Origin: Geobacter sp.
Lineage (GTDB): Bacteria > Desulfobacterota > Desulfuromonadia > Geobacterales > Geobacteraceae
Direction: 5' to 3'
Assembly: GCA_003574885.1 (NCBI GenBank)
Contig: PJFC01000006.1
Coordinates: 1 to 64,000, forward strand
DNA length: 64,000 bases
The translations under genes were made by a program, and so were the position numbers. Positions 1 to 8,170 of the stretch are shown here, piece by piece (positions within the stretch are counted from its first letter, which is position 1; every line of letters starts with the position of its first letter). Below the pieces are notes generated by a model. The model was not told the DNA's origin, ran no database searches, and worked only from the letters and a program-made list of their open reading frames with translations.

Positions 1-23
1 TTCAACTCGTTATTGACCGGTTT

Positions 24-103
24 CCGTATATAAGTAATATATTACCTATATACGTAATTTACTACCGATATAAGTAATGTCTCAGGTTACCTATATAGCA
101 AAT
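24..103. repeat. AT-rich array of four palindromic ~14-bp sites
   Basis: Four related boxes begin at 24, 45, 65 and 90 (CCGTATATAAGTAAT, CCTATATACGTAAT, CCGATATAAGTAAT, CCTATATAGCAAAT). Spacing is 21, 20 and 25 bp, about two DNA turns. Read with flanking bases, each approaches the palindrome TTAC-CTATATA-GGTAA. The tract is far more AT-rich than its surroundings. This pattern fits a cooperative repressor or activator array for a gene beyond the left edge, which is not visible here. The function is inferred. Confidence 0.5.
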
Positions 104-242
104 TTCGTCAGTCATGCAGTTCAGCCAGTCGGTCGACCAGCGGTGTTCCGCGGATCAGGCCGTACCGCACGTACCAGAGTTTCCTCCCGGCATCCCACCT
201 TGCCTGCATGGCGTGCAGCTGTTGCCGCAACTCCTCATTCGC
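62..242 (-). pseudogene. relic of a small WD/KLW-motif protein often seen near mobile genes
   Basis: An open frame starts right after an in-frame TAA at 243-245 and ends with TAG at 62-64. It has no good start codon or ribosome site. Its product contains ELRQQLHAMQARWD and KLWYVRYGLIRGTPL. I recall a similar pattern (ELR...V...GG+WD...KLW.V.YG.I.GT.LE) in short hypothetical proteins close to transposases and toxin-antitoxin genes in deltaproteobacteria. The frame also stays open on the other side of the TAA (ALQERLQRLHSVAWSMGS), so this may be a gene broken by a nonsense mutation or two overlapping gene ends. Family recognition is from memory and weak. The last codons overlap the palindromic array. 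Confidence 0.3.
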
Positions 243-336
243 TTAGCTCCCCATGGACCACGCCACACTATGAAGCCGTTGTAATCTTTCCTGCAAGGCG
301 TGTCAAGTCAGATATGGGATTTGCACACAGACGCAA

Positions 337-364
337 AGAGCCGGCAGCTTCCGCCACCGGCTCT
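337..364 (-). terminator. probable terminator after alanine dehydrogenase
   Basis: Perfect 8-bp GC-rich arms AGAGCCGG/CCGGCTCT with a 12-nt loop lie about 120 bp beyond the ald stop. Only a short TTT follows on the minus strand, so termination may be weak. Confidence 0.5.
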
Positions 365-487
365 TCCCACTCCTACAGACATCTCCACACACGTCACTTC
401 CACATATCCTCCTCCACCTTCCCGAAAACAGCCGTGGCACGCTCGAATTCGGCCAGGTCCTGTGCGCTCCAGGTCCCGGCCAGATGG

Positions 488-1588
488 TTAAGGGGTAAAG
501 GGGCAAAACGCCTTCCCTACCCCCTCCGCAAGTGCTTTATGGGCAATACCGCCATGGTAGGTATTGAGCGCACCGGCCAGCGACCTGTCAATGCTGAGAG
601 CTTCGTCGATTCCCCGCCCGGCAAGGGTTCTGATATAGGGAAGCGTAGCATTGGTAAGCGCCAGGGTCGATGTCCGGGGGTAGGCACCGGGCATGTTGGC
701 CACGGTATAATGAATAATGCCGTCAACCTCGTAGACCGGGTCGTCGTGGGTGGTGGGACGGCTCGTTTCGGCGCACCCCCCCTGGTCGATGGAGACATCG
801 ACGAGCACACACCCCCGCTTCATCGTCCCGAGCATTTCCCGGGGAATCATGACCGGTGTTCTCCCGCCGGGGACGAGTATTGCTCCGATCACAAGGGCAG
901 CCTCCCGGATTTTTTCCCGGAGGATCTGCTCATGGGAAACGAGGGTCTTCACCCGGCCGGGAAAAAGTTCCTCCAGACGCCGCAGCCTGTCGGTCCCCCT
1001 GCTGATGACGGTCGTATCCATGCCGAGGCCGATGCAGACCCGGACGGCATTGGCACCGACCGTACCAGCCCCCAGGATAAGCGCCCTTCCTGGTTCCACT
1101 CCCGTTGCCCCGCACATCAGCTCTCCTGTCCCGCCATAGAGCTTTTGCTGATAGAAGGCTCCCATGAGCGGCGCCATCCTCCCGGCTATCTCGCTCATGG
1201 GGGTGAGGAGCGGCAGAGCTCCTCCGACTTCGAGGGTCTCGTAGCCTATGGCGGTCACCCCTCTGTCAAGGAGAAACGTGGTGAGCTGAAGATTCGACGC
1301 AAGGTGAAGATAGGTGAAGAGCGCCTGTCCCTCCCTGAGGAGGCCGTACTCGGAGGGGAGGGGCTCTTTTACCTTGACGATCAGGTCGCTCCTCCCGAAA
1401 AGTTCTTCCCGGAGGCAGATAGCGGCCCCCGCCTGCCGGTAGGCATCATCGTCAAAGCCGCTTCCGTTTCCGGCTCCCGCCTCGACGAGAATGACATGCC
1501 CGTCCCGCGCCAGTTCGGTGGCACCAGCCGGAGTGAGGCCGACCCGGTATTCGTGTCGCTTGATCTCCTTCGGAACGCCGACAATCAT
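488..1588 (-). CDS. ald: alanine dehydrogenase
   Basis: NAD-dependent enzyme that interconverts L-alanine with pyruvate and ammonia in the cytoplasm. The 366 residues match the family length. Hallmarks are the N-terminal VGVPKEIK, the catalytic lysine in KVKEP (K74), the catalytic histidine in YLHLASN (H95), the Rossmann loop GAGTVG (174-179), and DVSIDQGG with the conserved aspartate at 269. The ATG is preceded by GAGGAGGAG at a suitable distance. It appears monocistronic, with a hairpin downstream and a 54-bp gap to the upstream oxidoreductase gene on the same strand. It probably links amino-acid use and nitrogen supply to central carbon. No regulatory site was recognised. Confidence 0.97.
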   Translation of the reverse strand: MIVGVPKEIKRHEYRVGLTPAGATELARDGHVILVEAGAGNGSGFDDDAYRQAGAAICLREELFGRSDLIVKVKEPLPSEYGLLREGQALFTYLHLASNLQLTTFLLDRGVTAIGYETLEVGGALPLLTPMSEIAGRMAPLMGAFYQQKLYGGTGELMCGATGVEPGRALILGAGTVGANAVRVCIGLGMDTTVISRGTDRLRRLEELFPGRVKTLVSHEQILREKIREAALVIGAILVPGGRTPVMIPREMLGTMKRGCVLVDVSIDQGGCAETSRPTTHDDPVYEVDGIIHYTVANMPGAYPRTSTLALTNATLPYIRTLAGRGIDEALSIDRSLAGALNTYHGGIAHKALAEGVGKAFCPFTP

Positions 1589-1642
1589 CTCTCCTCCTCG
1601 TACCCCATTCCAATAGACCGTTTTTCGTTCACCGATACCCCT

Positions 1643-2764
1643 CTACCGCATTGCGTAGAGCCCCTTACGGTCGGCATGGAGAAACCAGCGGTCCAGCACT
1701 ATATGACGGACAAACCAGCTGCCGGAGAGGAGCCTCGCACCGCAGAATCGGGCAATCCCGGAGACAAGAGGTGAGGACGGCATATCCCCGCCGCCGCCAA
1801 AGCGGGCGGCCAAGCGGGACGCATACAGCTCAAGTTTGTCGCGCCGGTAGTCGCCGCCGGCCTCGACAATGGTATCCGCCGCCAGGAGGGCCGATTCGAT
1901 GGCAGGGAGAATCCCTTCGCCGCTCTGGGGATGGGAGAGTCCGGCCGCGTCGCCGATGAGCATCACGCCATCATCCACGCATCTGCGCCCCCCCTGTCGC
2001 TGGTAAAGAAGATAGGCATGCCCCTGGAAGGTGCCGGGAAACCCTTCCGCCAGATATCCGCGCCGCTGGAGAAACAGACAGAATTCACGGACATGGTGAC
2101 CGAGATTATCCTTGTCCATTCGCCCCAGTCCGATATTGAGATAGTCCCCCTTCCGGAAGAACCATCCGTACCCTTTCATATCCCGGCAGAAGAAGAGTGC
2201 CGGCGTACCGGCAGGGATGGGGCATTGCTGCTCCTGCTCCGGGGTCATGGCAAACTCCGCAGCCTGGGCGGCAATAACCGCCTCCCTGCCGATCTTCGCC
2301 CCCAGGTGGCGCGCCACCGGGCAGTAATGGCCACCGGCACCGACCAGGAGCCGGGCTCTGATACGCCCATTCACGAGCCACCTTCCCTCTTCCCGTTCCA
2401 GTGACATTACCGGTTCGCCCAACGACCGGCGTACACCACTGCGCTCAAGCAGGTAGTGATCGAATTCGCGGCGTCGGATACCATAGCTCACGGTCTTGCC
2501 ATAGGGGATAACCACCTCCGTCCCGCCCACAAGGCCGACACGGAAGGTACTGACATCCTGGAGCACCCTCCCCTTACGGTAAAGATCGGGGTCGAGTTCA
2601 AGTGTTGCCAGTGCCGCCGGCGTTATCCAACCGGCACACGGTTTCTCCCGCGGGAATGTCTCTCTGTCGAGCAGCAGCACATCGAGTCCTGCCTGGCGGA
2701 GTTTCCCGGCACAGACAGAGCCTGCCGGGCCGCCACCGACGACCAGGACATCACAGCTCTCCAT
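1643..2764 (-). CDS. FAD-dependent oxidoreductase, geranylgeranyl-reductase-like
   Basis: The protein (373 aa) opens with a dinucleotide-binding motif VLVVGGGPAGSVCAGKL and continues with the ERG of the fold, LLLDRETFPREKPCAGWI, typical of the geranylgeranyl-reductase / PHBH-type FAD family. A second FAD motif, GVMLIGDAAGLSHPQSGEGI, sits near residue 275. Such enzymes reduce or hydroxylate isoprenoid or other lipid double bonds. Its start codon overlaps the stop of the upstream cyclopropane-fatty-acid synthase by one base (TGATG), so the two are translationally coupled. A membrane-lipid modification role is therefore likely, but the substrate cannot be told from sequence. Confidence 0.8.
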   Translation of the reverse strand: MESCDVLVVGGGPAGSVCAGKLRQAGLDVLLLDRETFPREKPCAGWITPAALATLELDPDLYRKGRVLQDVSTFRVGLVGGTEVVIPYGKTVSYGIRRREFDHYLLERSGVRRSLGEPVMSLEREEGRWLVNGRIRARLLVGAGGHYCPVARHLGAKIGREAVIAAQAAEFAMTPEQEQQCPIPAGTPALFFCRDMKGYGWFFRKGDYLNIGLGRMDKDNLGHHVREFCLFLQRRGYLAEGFPGTFQGHAYLLYQRQGGRRCVDDGVMLIGDAAGLSHPQSGEGILPAIESALLAADTIVEAGGDYRRDKLELYASRLAARFGGGGDMPSSPLVSGIARFCGARLLSGSWFVRHIVLDRWFLHADRKGLYAMR

Positions 2765-4038
2765 CAGGATTTACCACCGGGAGCAAGATGTGAACGGGTC
2801 AGGGGGACAAGATTGTTGGCGGAACGCGAAAAGACAACCTGGAACAGCTGGAGGGTCCCGAGGTTGAAGTTGGCGATGCAGCCGGAGAGATAGAGCCGCC
2901 AGGCCCGGACAAAACGCTCATCGAACATCTCGGTCACCTGATGCCGGTTCTCTTCGAAACGCTCCAGCCAGTGCTCGACGGTTTTCGCATAGTGCAGCCG
3001 CAGGTTTTCGACATCCAGGACGGTGAATCCTCCGGGCTCGAATACCGCCATCATTTCTCCAAGAGTCGGAGGATAGCTGCCGGGAAAAATACGCTTCAGG
3101 AACCAGGGGGACATGGGTGCCGCGATGTCCTGTCCGATGGTATGAATAAGACCGAGCCCCCGCTGCTTGAGGGAACGATCGATAACCTTGCCGAGGTCAC
3201 GGTAATGGTCAGGCCCCACATGCTCCACCATCCCCACCGACACGAAGGCATCACACTCCCCGGCAATGTTGCGGTAATCGTCTTCCAGGTACGCGATCTG
3301 CCCTGCCAGACCTTCCGCCTTGGCGCGCTCCTGGGCATAGACGATCTGTTCATGAGAGATGTTGTATGCCCTGACCTTCACTCCGTAGTACCGTGCCATG
3401 TGCCGCGCCAGAGCACCCCATCCGCACCCTGCCTCAACTACGGTCTGACCCGCCTGCAGGCGCAGTTTCCGGCAGACCAGGTCCATCTTGGCAATCTGTG
3501 CCTCTTCCAGCGACGCGGAGGGGTCCGGGAAATAAGCGCAGGTATAGACCATTTCTGCGTCGAGCCATAACCGGTAAAAATCGTTACCGATGTCATAGTG
3601 GTGATGGATGTTCTGCCGTGACCCCAAGAGAGAGTTAAGGGCCGGTTGATTGCGGCGGTACGCTGCGGGATCGGAAACCCGCCGGTATCTGCTGGTCCGG
3701 GACATGGCGCGGTAGACTGTTTCCATGAACGCCACCATCCCCCCTTCTATTTCGATCCTGCCGGTGGCATAATCATCACCGAAATAGAGAAGGGGATTGA
3801 GCAGAAGGCGCCAGAGGGCGCCCCGGTCGCGGATCGTCATGGTGACTGCAGGGGTCGTGGCAGGGGGTACTATTTCCTGCCCTTCCCACAAAACCACGCG
3901 CAAGGCGGGACCGCCGATAGCGTGCAGAAACTTGTGCACCAGCCATGTATCCATGCCGGATACCCGGCCGCCGGTATTCTCCCGGTCATGACGGTAGGGG
4001 AAGGGCACATTGGATACGCTCGCTTTGGAATTTTTCAT
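2764..4038 (-). CDS. cfa: cyclopropane-fatty-acyl-phospholipid synthase
   Basis: SAM-dependent enzyme that adds a methylene bridge across unsaturated acyl chains of membrane phospholipids. The SAM-binding motif VEAGCGWGALARHMARYYG is near residues 200-220. The C-terminal YLSGCIANFNLGTLQLFQVV carries the conserved cysteine before the family signature LxLFQVVFSR. The frame is open 26 codons further upstream, but the ATG at 4038 (MKNSKASV) follows GGGAGGAC at a good distance, so I start there (424 aa). The first ~30 residues precede the family core. It is coupled to the FAD oxidoreductase gene downstream. Confidence 0.92.
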   Translation of the reverse strand: MKNSKASVSNVPFPYRHDRENTGGRVSGMDTWLVHKFLHAIGGPALRVVLWEGQEIVPPATTPAVTMTIRDRGALWRLLLNPLLYFGDDYATGRIEIEGGMVAFMETVYRAMSRTSRYRRVSDPAAYRRNQPALNSLLGSRQNIHHHYDIGNDFYRLWLDAEMVYTCAYFPDPSASLEEAQIAKMDLVCRKLRLQAGQTVVEAGCGWGALARHMARYYGVKVRAYNISHEQIVYAQERAKAEGLAGQIAYLEDDYRNIAGECDAFVSVGMVEHVGPDHYRDLGKVIDRSLKQRGLGLIHTIGQDIAAPMSPWFLKRIFPGSYPPTLGEMMAVFEPGGFTVLDVENLRLHYAKTVEHWLERFEENRHQVTEMFDERFVRAWRLYLSGCIANFNLGTLQLFQVVFSRSANNLVPLTRSHLAPGGKS

Positions 4039-4224
4039 GTCACCAGTCCTCCCACGGCGGTAACCCGATAGACGTCGGAGCACGAGCCTGGTCTCCGCAC
4101 CGGAAACCAGGCTCAATCCGTCTTAAATTGTGGCTGTTGTTCGGGAGTTGTCAAGCGAACAGGGGGGACAATCGCGACACTTCAGCATCGTGTGCAGAGA
4201 ATGGAGGAAGGTTTTTGCAGAGGA

Positions 4225-5793
4225 TCACTTACCGCGGATCAGATTTTCAATCTGTTCAGGGGAAGGGCGTTTGGTAAAGGTGTTCGCGCGCCGGGCCTCG
4301 GCATCCAGGTTACCGAGCAGGCCAACCAGGCGGTCAAAGGTGGTGACCCGGTAAAATTTTCCGATTTTTTCAGCCATGGCCTCGATGTCCGTCCCTTCCG
4401 GAAAGACGATGACCCCGTAGGCTGACAGTTTCCAGCGCCCTCGTTTTACCAGGTTCATCAGGCTCATGGTGTATTCGCGCACCTGGTGGTAGGGGTTAAT
4501 CCCCCATGAGCTCTTCACCTCCACCGTCGTGCCGTCGTTGCTGTTGCAGAGCCAGGCGGTATTCTCCGGGTCACCCTCAGCAACGATTCTCCCCGAATAA
4601 TTTTTCGCCTCCACCACTATAAGACAGTCCCTGCTGATGACCATGCAGTCAACGAACTGACTCCCACCCTTGCCGATGGCCACATCGAAATTGGTGACCA
4701 CGCTCCAGTCACCCTTGCGGCACGTAGGGCTGCTCATGATGGCGGTGAACACCTTCTTTTCAAAGCTGTTGGCGAACTGGGGGTTTATGGCCATCTCCAG
4801 CGCCGTCGAGGCACCGGGCCGGTCTTTGCGGGGATCCTTCCGGTATTTCTCGAACTCTGCCTGGAGCGCCTGTTTCTGCAGGTTGGTCCGTTCCAGCTCC
4901 TCCCTGAAAGTCACCGATTGCTGGGTCTTTTCATCTTCCAGCTCCCGGATAATGGTTTCCACGCTCCGGCGGTAGTCGTCAACATTCTGCAGTTTCCGCT
5001 CCAGCTCCCGTATCCTGCCGATGTACACTTCGTACTGGCTGCGGGATCGCCGCTCCTCTTCTTCCAGCTGTCGTTCCTTTACTTCAAACTGCCGCAGGAA
5101 GAGGTCCGCATCCCGGAGCAGGTCGTGTTCCCGCTGGCGGGCATTTTTCCGCTCAATCTGGCGGATCTTCAGAAACAGCTCCACGAGCAGCCAGGCCCCA
5201 ATCCCCCCCGCCAGACATGTTGTCATGGTTATCAGATACCTTCTCGACAAATCGTCGTTCCGGAAGGGGTCTCTCATCCAGAGGCGGTAATCTTCCTCGA
5301 AGCCAGGGATGGTGCTGATGGAATAGACGCGGCCGATAATCGCCCCCTTCCCCCCACCACCTTTCACCTCGTTCTCCAGAATATTCAACACAGAGGAGGA
5401 GGGGCGACGCAGAAGCGCATACGGATAACGCGCCAATTCAGCCGGGCGAATCTCCCCCCCCCGGAGGAGAGAAGGATTCGTTGCGAAAAGGATTTTCTCC
5501 CCGCTGCATTCCCCTTTCTCCGCCGTACAGTCGGTTATCACAAGGGCAAATATACTGGCGTTACGGTCAATCAGCTCTTGAATCTTTGTGCGGTCCCCCT
5601 CCAGGAGCAGTTTTGCAATCTGGCTTACGTCGAAGCCACGCCCCTCCGCATGAATCTTTACCAACGCTCTGCCGATGTGATCCGAATAGTTCCTGTTGTT
5701 CAGGTAATGGGCGACCATTATCGCCAGATAGAGACAAATACAGAGTCTCACCAGGATATACAGACCCCGCATGATCGACTTTCGGGATAACAT
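4225..5793 (-). CDS. membrane-anchored coiled-coil protein with C-terminal NERD domain
   Basis: A 522-aa protein of unusual build. Residues ~8-30 form a first membrane helix, ~30-185 a presumably periplasmic sensor-like region with three cysteines, and ~187-212 a second helix. Residues ~215-320 are a charged coiled coil. Residues ~345-480 resemble a NERD (nuclease-related) domain: VFTAIMSSP, then FDVAIGKGGSQFVDCMVI, LIVVEAKNYSG and VEVKSSWGINPYHQ, where D, E-x-K and Q match the PD-(D/E)xK-like core. GAGGAG precedes the ATG. NERD proteins are poorly characterised; a nuclease role is inferred. It may be a transmembrane sensor controlling a DNA- or RNA-acting domain. It stands alone, with a 180-bp repeat element just upstream. 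Confidence 0.75.
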   Translation of the reverse strand: MLSRKSIMRGLYILVRLCICLYLAIMVAHYLNNRNYSDHIGRALVKIHAEGRGFDVSQIAKLLLEGDRTKIQELIDRNASIFALVITDCTAEKGECSGEKILFATNPSLLRGGEIRPAELARYPYALLRRPSSSVLNILENEVKGGGGKGAIIGRVYSISTIPGFEEDYRLWMRDPFRNDDLSRRYLITMTTCLAGGIGAWLLVELFLKIRQIERKNARQREHDLLRDADLFLRQFEVKERQLEEEERRSRSQYEVYIGRIRELERKLQNVDDYRRSVETIIRELEDEKTQQSVTFREELERTNLQKQALQAEFEKYRKDPRKDRPGASTALEMAINPQFANSFEKKVFTAIMSSPTCRKGDWSVVTNFDVAIGKGGSQFVDCMVISRDCLIVVEAKNYSGRIVAEGDPENTAWLCNSNDGTTVEVKSSWGINPYHQVREYTMSLMNLVKRGRWKLSAYGVIVFPEGTDIEAMAEKIGKFYRVTTFDRLVGLLGNLDAEARRANTFTKRPSPEQIENLIRGK

Positions 5794-5837
5794 GAGGCAG
5801 GCTCCTCGTATCGTGTTTTCAGGATTATCCTGAAAAC

Positions 5838-6017
5838 GGCAGTTGAATGCTGCCGGAAGGAGTACATGAGGGCTATTTCGTCATAATTCTTGGCGAAATG
5901 AAACGTCCGCAGCCGATCCTGTCTGAACCCGCAGGGTGAGTTGATCGGATGCAGCGTAATGAGCCTAGAATTGCAGAAATAGGCCTTTAGTACGAGTGCA
6001 GGCAGTGTTCAACTGCC
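5838..6017. repeat. 180-bp self-complementary element, copy A
   Basis: The ends are imperfect inverted repeats about 42 bp long. GGCAGTTGAA opens the left arm and its complement TTCAACTGCC closes the right, with CTATTTC/GAAATAG at the inner end of the arms. The core holds CCGATC...GATCGG enclosing ACCC-GCA-GGGT, with GAGTTGATCGG and AATGAGCC. A second element of exactly the same length, sharing the core but not the arm sequence, lies at 36576-36755. It could be a MITE, a structured RNA or a DNA hairpin. No open reading frame fits it. Confidence 0.65.
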
Positions 6018-6100
6018 AAATGCAGAATTATTGCACATGCCGGAAATAATCTAAAGCATGAAATTCAAGAAAAACGGGCAGATACCTGCGTCGACCACAA

Positions 6101-6136
6101 GAAAAAGCCGCACCACCCCTGGAAGAGTGGTGCGGC
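6101..6136 (-). terminator. rho-independent terminator of the small lipoprotein gene
   Basis: Perfect 10-bp arms GCCGCACCAC/GTGGTGCGGC with a 10-nt loop, followed on the minus strand by TTTTTC. It lies 27 bp beyond the stop of the lipoprotein gene. Confidence 0.9.
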
Positions 6137-6163
6137 CACGGGAAACAGGGCAACCAACCGGTA

Positions 6164-6505
6164 CTATTTGTTCGGCCCCTCCATCTTCATATATACCGCC
6201 TGCTCCCCCTGACCATTCAGGACGAAGACATTTTTATCCACACTCCCCGTCAGTGAGCGGACTTTCCCCTGGTAGGGTATATCGAGCTGCACGTTATCCC
6301 CCTTAACGATTTTCCAGGTAAAAGATAGTGGAGAACCGTCTTTTACGATGAAAGTCCCGGTTTTATCGTTCTTGAATTCCACAATCTCCGGCAACGACTG
6401 ATTTCTCCATTTGCCGACTAAACGGCTTTCATTTTTGTTGCATCCGGCCTGACAGAAGATTGCGACAACCAATGCCATCAACAGCGCTGCTTTCAGAAAC
6501 TTCAT
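6164..6505 (-). CDS. small exported lipoprotein of unknown function
   Basis: The 113-aa product begins MKFLKAALLMALVVAIFCQAGC, a signal sequence ending in a lipobox, so the mature protein is anchored by Cys22. The rest (GKWRNQSLPEIVEFKNDKTGTFIVKDG..., ending in QAVYMKMEGPNK) reads as a small beta-rich domain. It is reminiscent of lipocalin-like or DUF-type 'GTW+...' lipoproteins that score deviation from a template, but I cannot assign a family. The ATG at 6505 follows AGAGGAGA, and upstream in-frame codons lack a ribosome site. It has its own strong terminator. Confidence 0.75.
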   Translation of the reverse strand: MKFLKAALLMALVVAIFCQAGCNKNESRLVGKWRNQSLPEIVEFKNDKTGTFIVKDGSPLSFTWKIVKGDNVQLDIPYQGKVRSLTGSVDKNVFVLNGQGEQAVYMKMEGPNK

Positions 6506-6628
6506 AGTCTTTCTCCTCTGCATACAGAATCTGTTTATTAAGGTAGCCGGCTGGGTCAAGCTGCCGGTTTGACTTCTCATTTCGTGGCGAAGCTGCAGAT
6601 GGCACACATCCACCTGCCATGCAGAACC

Positions 6629-7156
6629 CTACGGTTTTTCCCCCATGACATTCAACAGCTTGCGCGCATTGACGTGCTTCTGCCGGGCTGCCTTGCGCAG
6701 CCACTTTACCGCCTCCTTGGGGTCTTTCTGCACACCTTCGCCATTAGTGTACATGAGGCCGAGGTTGAACTGCGACTGCGCGTCCCCCTTTTCGGCAGCC
6801 TTTCGGTACCATTTCGCAGCCATGGGGAGGTCCCGGGGAATGCCGTCACCTTTGTCATACATCATCCCCAGGTTGTTTGCCGCCTTGACGTTCCCTTTTT
6901 CAGCGGAAACCCGCAGCCATTTTGCCGCTTCCTTTTTATCCGGAGCAATACCTTCACCCTTGTAATACATGATGGCCAGGAGATAACTGGATTGCGGGCC
7001 ACCATCCGCCTTGAATTCGCGCATAGCCCTGGCATAGTCGTGACGTTGATACGCCGCGAATCCCGTCGTGAAATTTGCCCACGCGGGCGGAACAAAGCCG
7101 GCGACAAGGCTTATACAGAGAATCAGGCACACCTTACTGCATGTCAGTTTTGTCAT
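6629..7156 (-). CDS. periplasmic Sel1-repeat (TPR-like) protein
   Basis: The 175-aa protein has a cleavable signal peptide (ALVAGFVPPAWA-like end near residue 27). After it come about three Sel1-like repeats of 36 residues: YKGEGIAPDKKEAAKWLR, YDKGDGIPRDLPMAAKWYR and YTNGEGVQKDPKEAVKWLR. Sel1 repeats stack into a solenoid that binds proteins, often as an adaptor. The ATG follows GAGGAGAT. The small lipoprotein and the HhH-FKBP gene flank it on the same strand with gaps of ~120 and 60 bp, so the three exported proteins may belong to one transcription group. The partner is unknown. Confidence 0.85.
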   Translation of the reverse strand: MTKLTCSKVCLILCISLVAGFVPPAWANFTTGFAAYQRHDYARAMREFKADGGPQSSYLLAIMYYKGEGIAPDKKEAAKWLRVSAEKGNVKAANNLGMMYDKGDGIPRDLPMAAKWYRKAAEKGDAQSQFNLGLMYTNGEGVQKDPKEAVKWLRKAARQKHVNARKLLNVMGEKP

Positions 7157-7216
7157 AACTATCTCCTCGCATTGCTATTCATGGTTATACCCGCGCAATC
7201 TTCAACAGGCTTGTCA

Positions 7217-7939
7217 TCACTCTATTCCCAACAGCTCGACTTCAAATATCAGGGTGGCATCGGGAGGGATCACACCACCACCTGCTCCCTTTTTGCCATA
7301 GGCGAGCGACGGCGGAATGATGAGTCTCCGCTTGCCGCCGACCTTCATGGATTTGATCCCCTCGTCCCACCCCTTGATGACCTTCCCCTTTCCTATGACA
7401 AAGCTGAAAGGCTCGTTTCTATCCAGGGAACTGTCGAATTTCGTGCCGTCTTTCAGCCACCCCGTGTAATGCACCCTGACCGTCTTGCCGTCCTTTGGAG
7501 ACACGCCGGTTCCCGGTACCAGATCCTGATAGACAAGGCCGCTCCTGGTCCTGATTTTCCTGGCCCCGGTTTTCATTCTGTCGTCCAGGGCCTTCCTGGC
7601 TTTGTCCTTGTTCACTTTGTCGAGAGCTTTCAGGTCTATCGTGATGTTGTTGACTATGTCATAGAAGGTATCGGTAGAAACGACAGAATCCTTCAGCAAC
7701 TGGGTTTTCATCCGGTAGGGTCGCCCGTCAATGATTTTTTGTACATCCTTTTCCTTAATTCCCGGAAGAGTCATCAATTGTTCGCGACTTGCCAGGTTGA
7801 GGTCGATGAGGTTCTTACCGCTATCGGCAACAGAACCGGCAGGAACACTGGCAGGAGATTTAGTTTGCAGTGCAAAACCAGTACAAGCATACATTAATGT
7901 TGCCAGCAATACTGTCATAACTAATAGCATTTTACTCAT
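7217..7939 (-). CDS. exported FKBP-type peptidyl-prolyl isomerase with N-terminal HhH domain
   Basis: Signal peptide of about 25 residues ([21 protein letters not shown]). Residues ~45-105 are a ComEA-like helix-hairpin-helix segment ([25 protein letters not shown]). Residues ~130-240 are a complete FKBP domain ([52 protein letters not shown]). The active-site aromatics and the Y-x-G-W motif are present, so it should isomerise X-Pro bonds in periplasmic proteins. ATG 7939 is preferred because AGGGAGAT lies 8 nt upstream. It is divergent from the hexahaem cytochrome gene, which suggests a folding role for exported proteins at this locus. An HhH-FKBP fusion is uncommon. Confidence 0.88.
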   Translation of the reverse strand: MSKMLLVMTVLLATLMYACTGFALQTKSPASVPAGSVADSGKNLIDLNLASREQLMTLPGIKEKDVQKIIDGRPYRMKTQLLKDSVVSTDTFYDIVNNITIDLKALDKVNKDKARKALDDRMKTGARKIRTRSGLVYQDLVPGTGVSPKDGKTVRVHYTGWLKDGTKFDSSLDRNEPFSFVIGKGKVIKGWDEGIKSMKVGGKRRLIIPPSLAYGKKGAGGGVIPPDATLIFEVELLGIE

Positions 7940-8115
7940 TGTTGCAGATCTCCCTTTGGCTGACACAGCTTAATAATTACTGACAAGATTGTTGTTACAT
8001 TGCTGTACCTGCATATTCCAATACTAAATACAGCATTTAAATACAATGCACACTACATCATACATTATGCGTATGCCATATTTTTATGATCAAACAGTAA
8101 TTTTGCCAATTAACA

Positions 8116-8143
8116 TTGACTTGCTACTGAATAATCGTATAAT
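8116..8143 (+). promoter_or_regulatory. sigma-70-like promoter of the first OmcS-like gene
   Basis: TTGACT, 16 bp, TATAAT. Transcription would start near 8150, giving a ~20-nt leader. The whole 7967-8160 stretch is very AT-rich. No -24/-12 element is seen here, unlike the OmcS-like paralogue at 24.2 kb. Confidence 0.7.
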
Positions 8144-8170
8144 TAATAATCAATATTTGGCGGGGTGCCT

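Noticed and set aside
24-103. CRISPR array
   Set aside because: The units are only ~14-16 bp, spaced 20-25 bp with no unique spacers, and no cas genes are near.
77-1774. 565-codon open frame on the plus strand antisense to ald
   Set aside because: It mirrors a certain gene (ald) on the opposite strand, has no ribosome site and encodes no recognisable fold. Long antisense frames are expected in GC-rich coding DNA.
4039-4116. 26-codon N-terminal extension of the cyclopropane-fatty-acid synthase
   Set aside because: No ribosome site at the upstream ATG, while GGGAGGAC fits the start at 4038.
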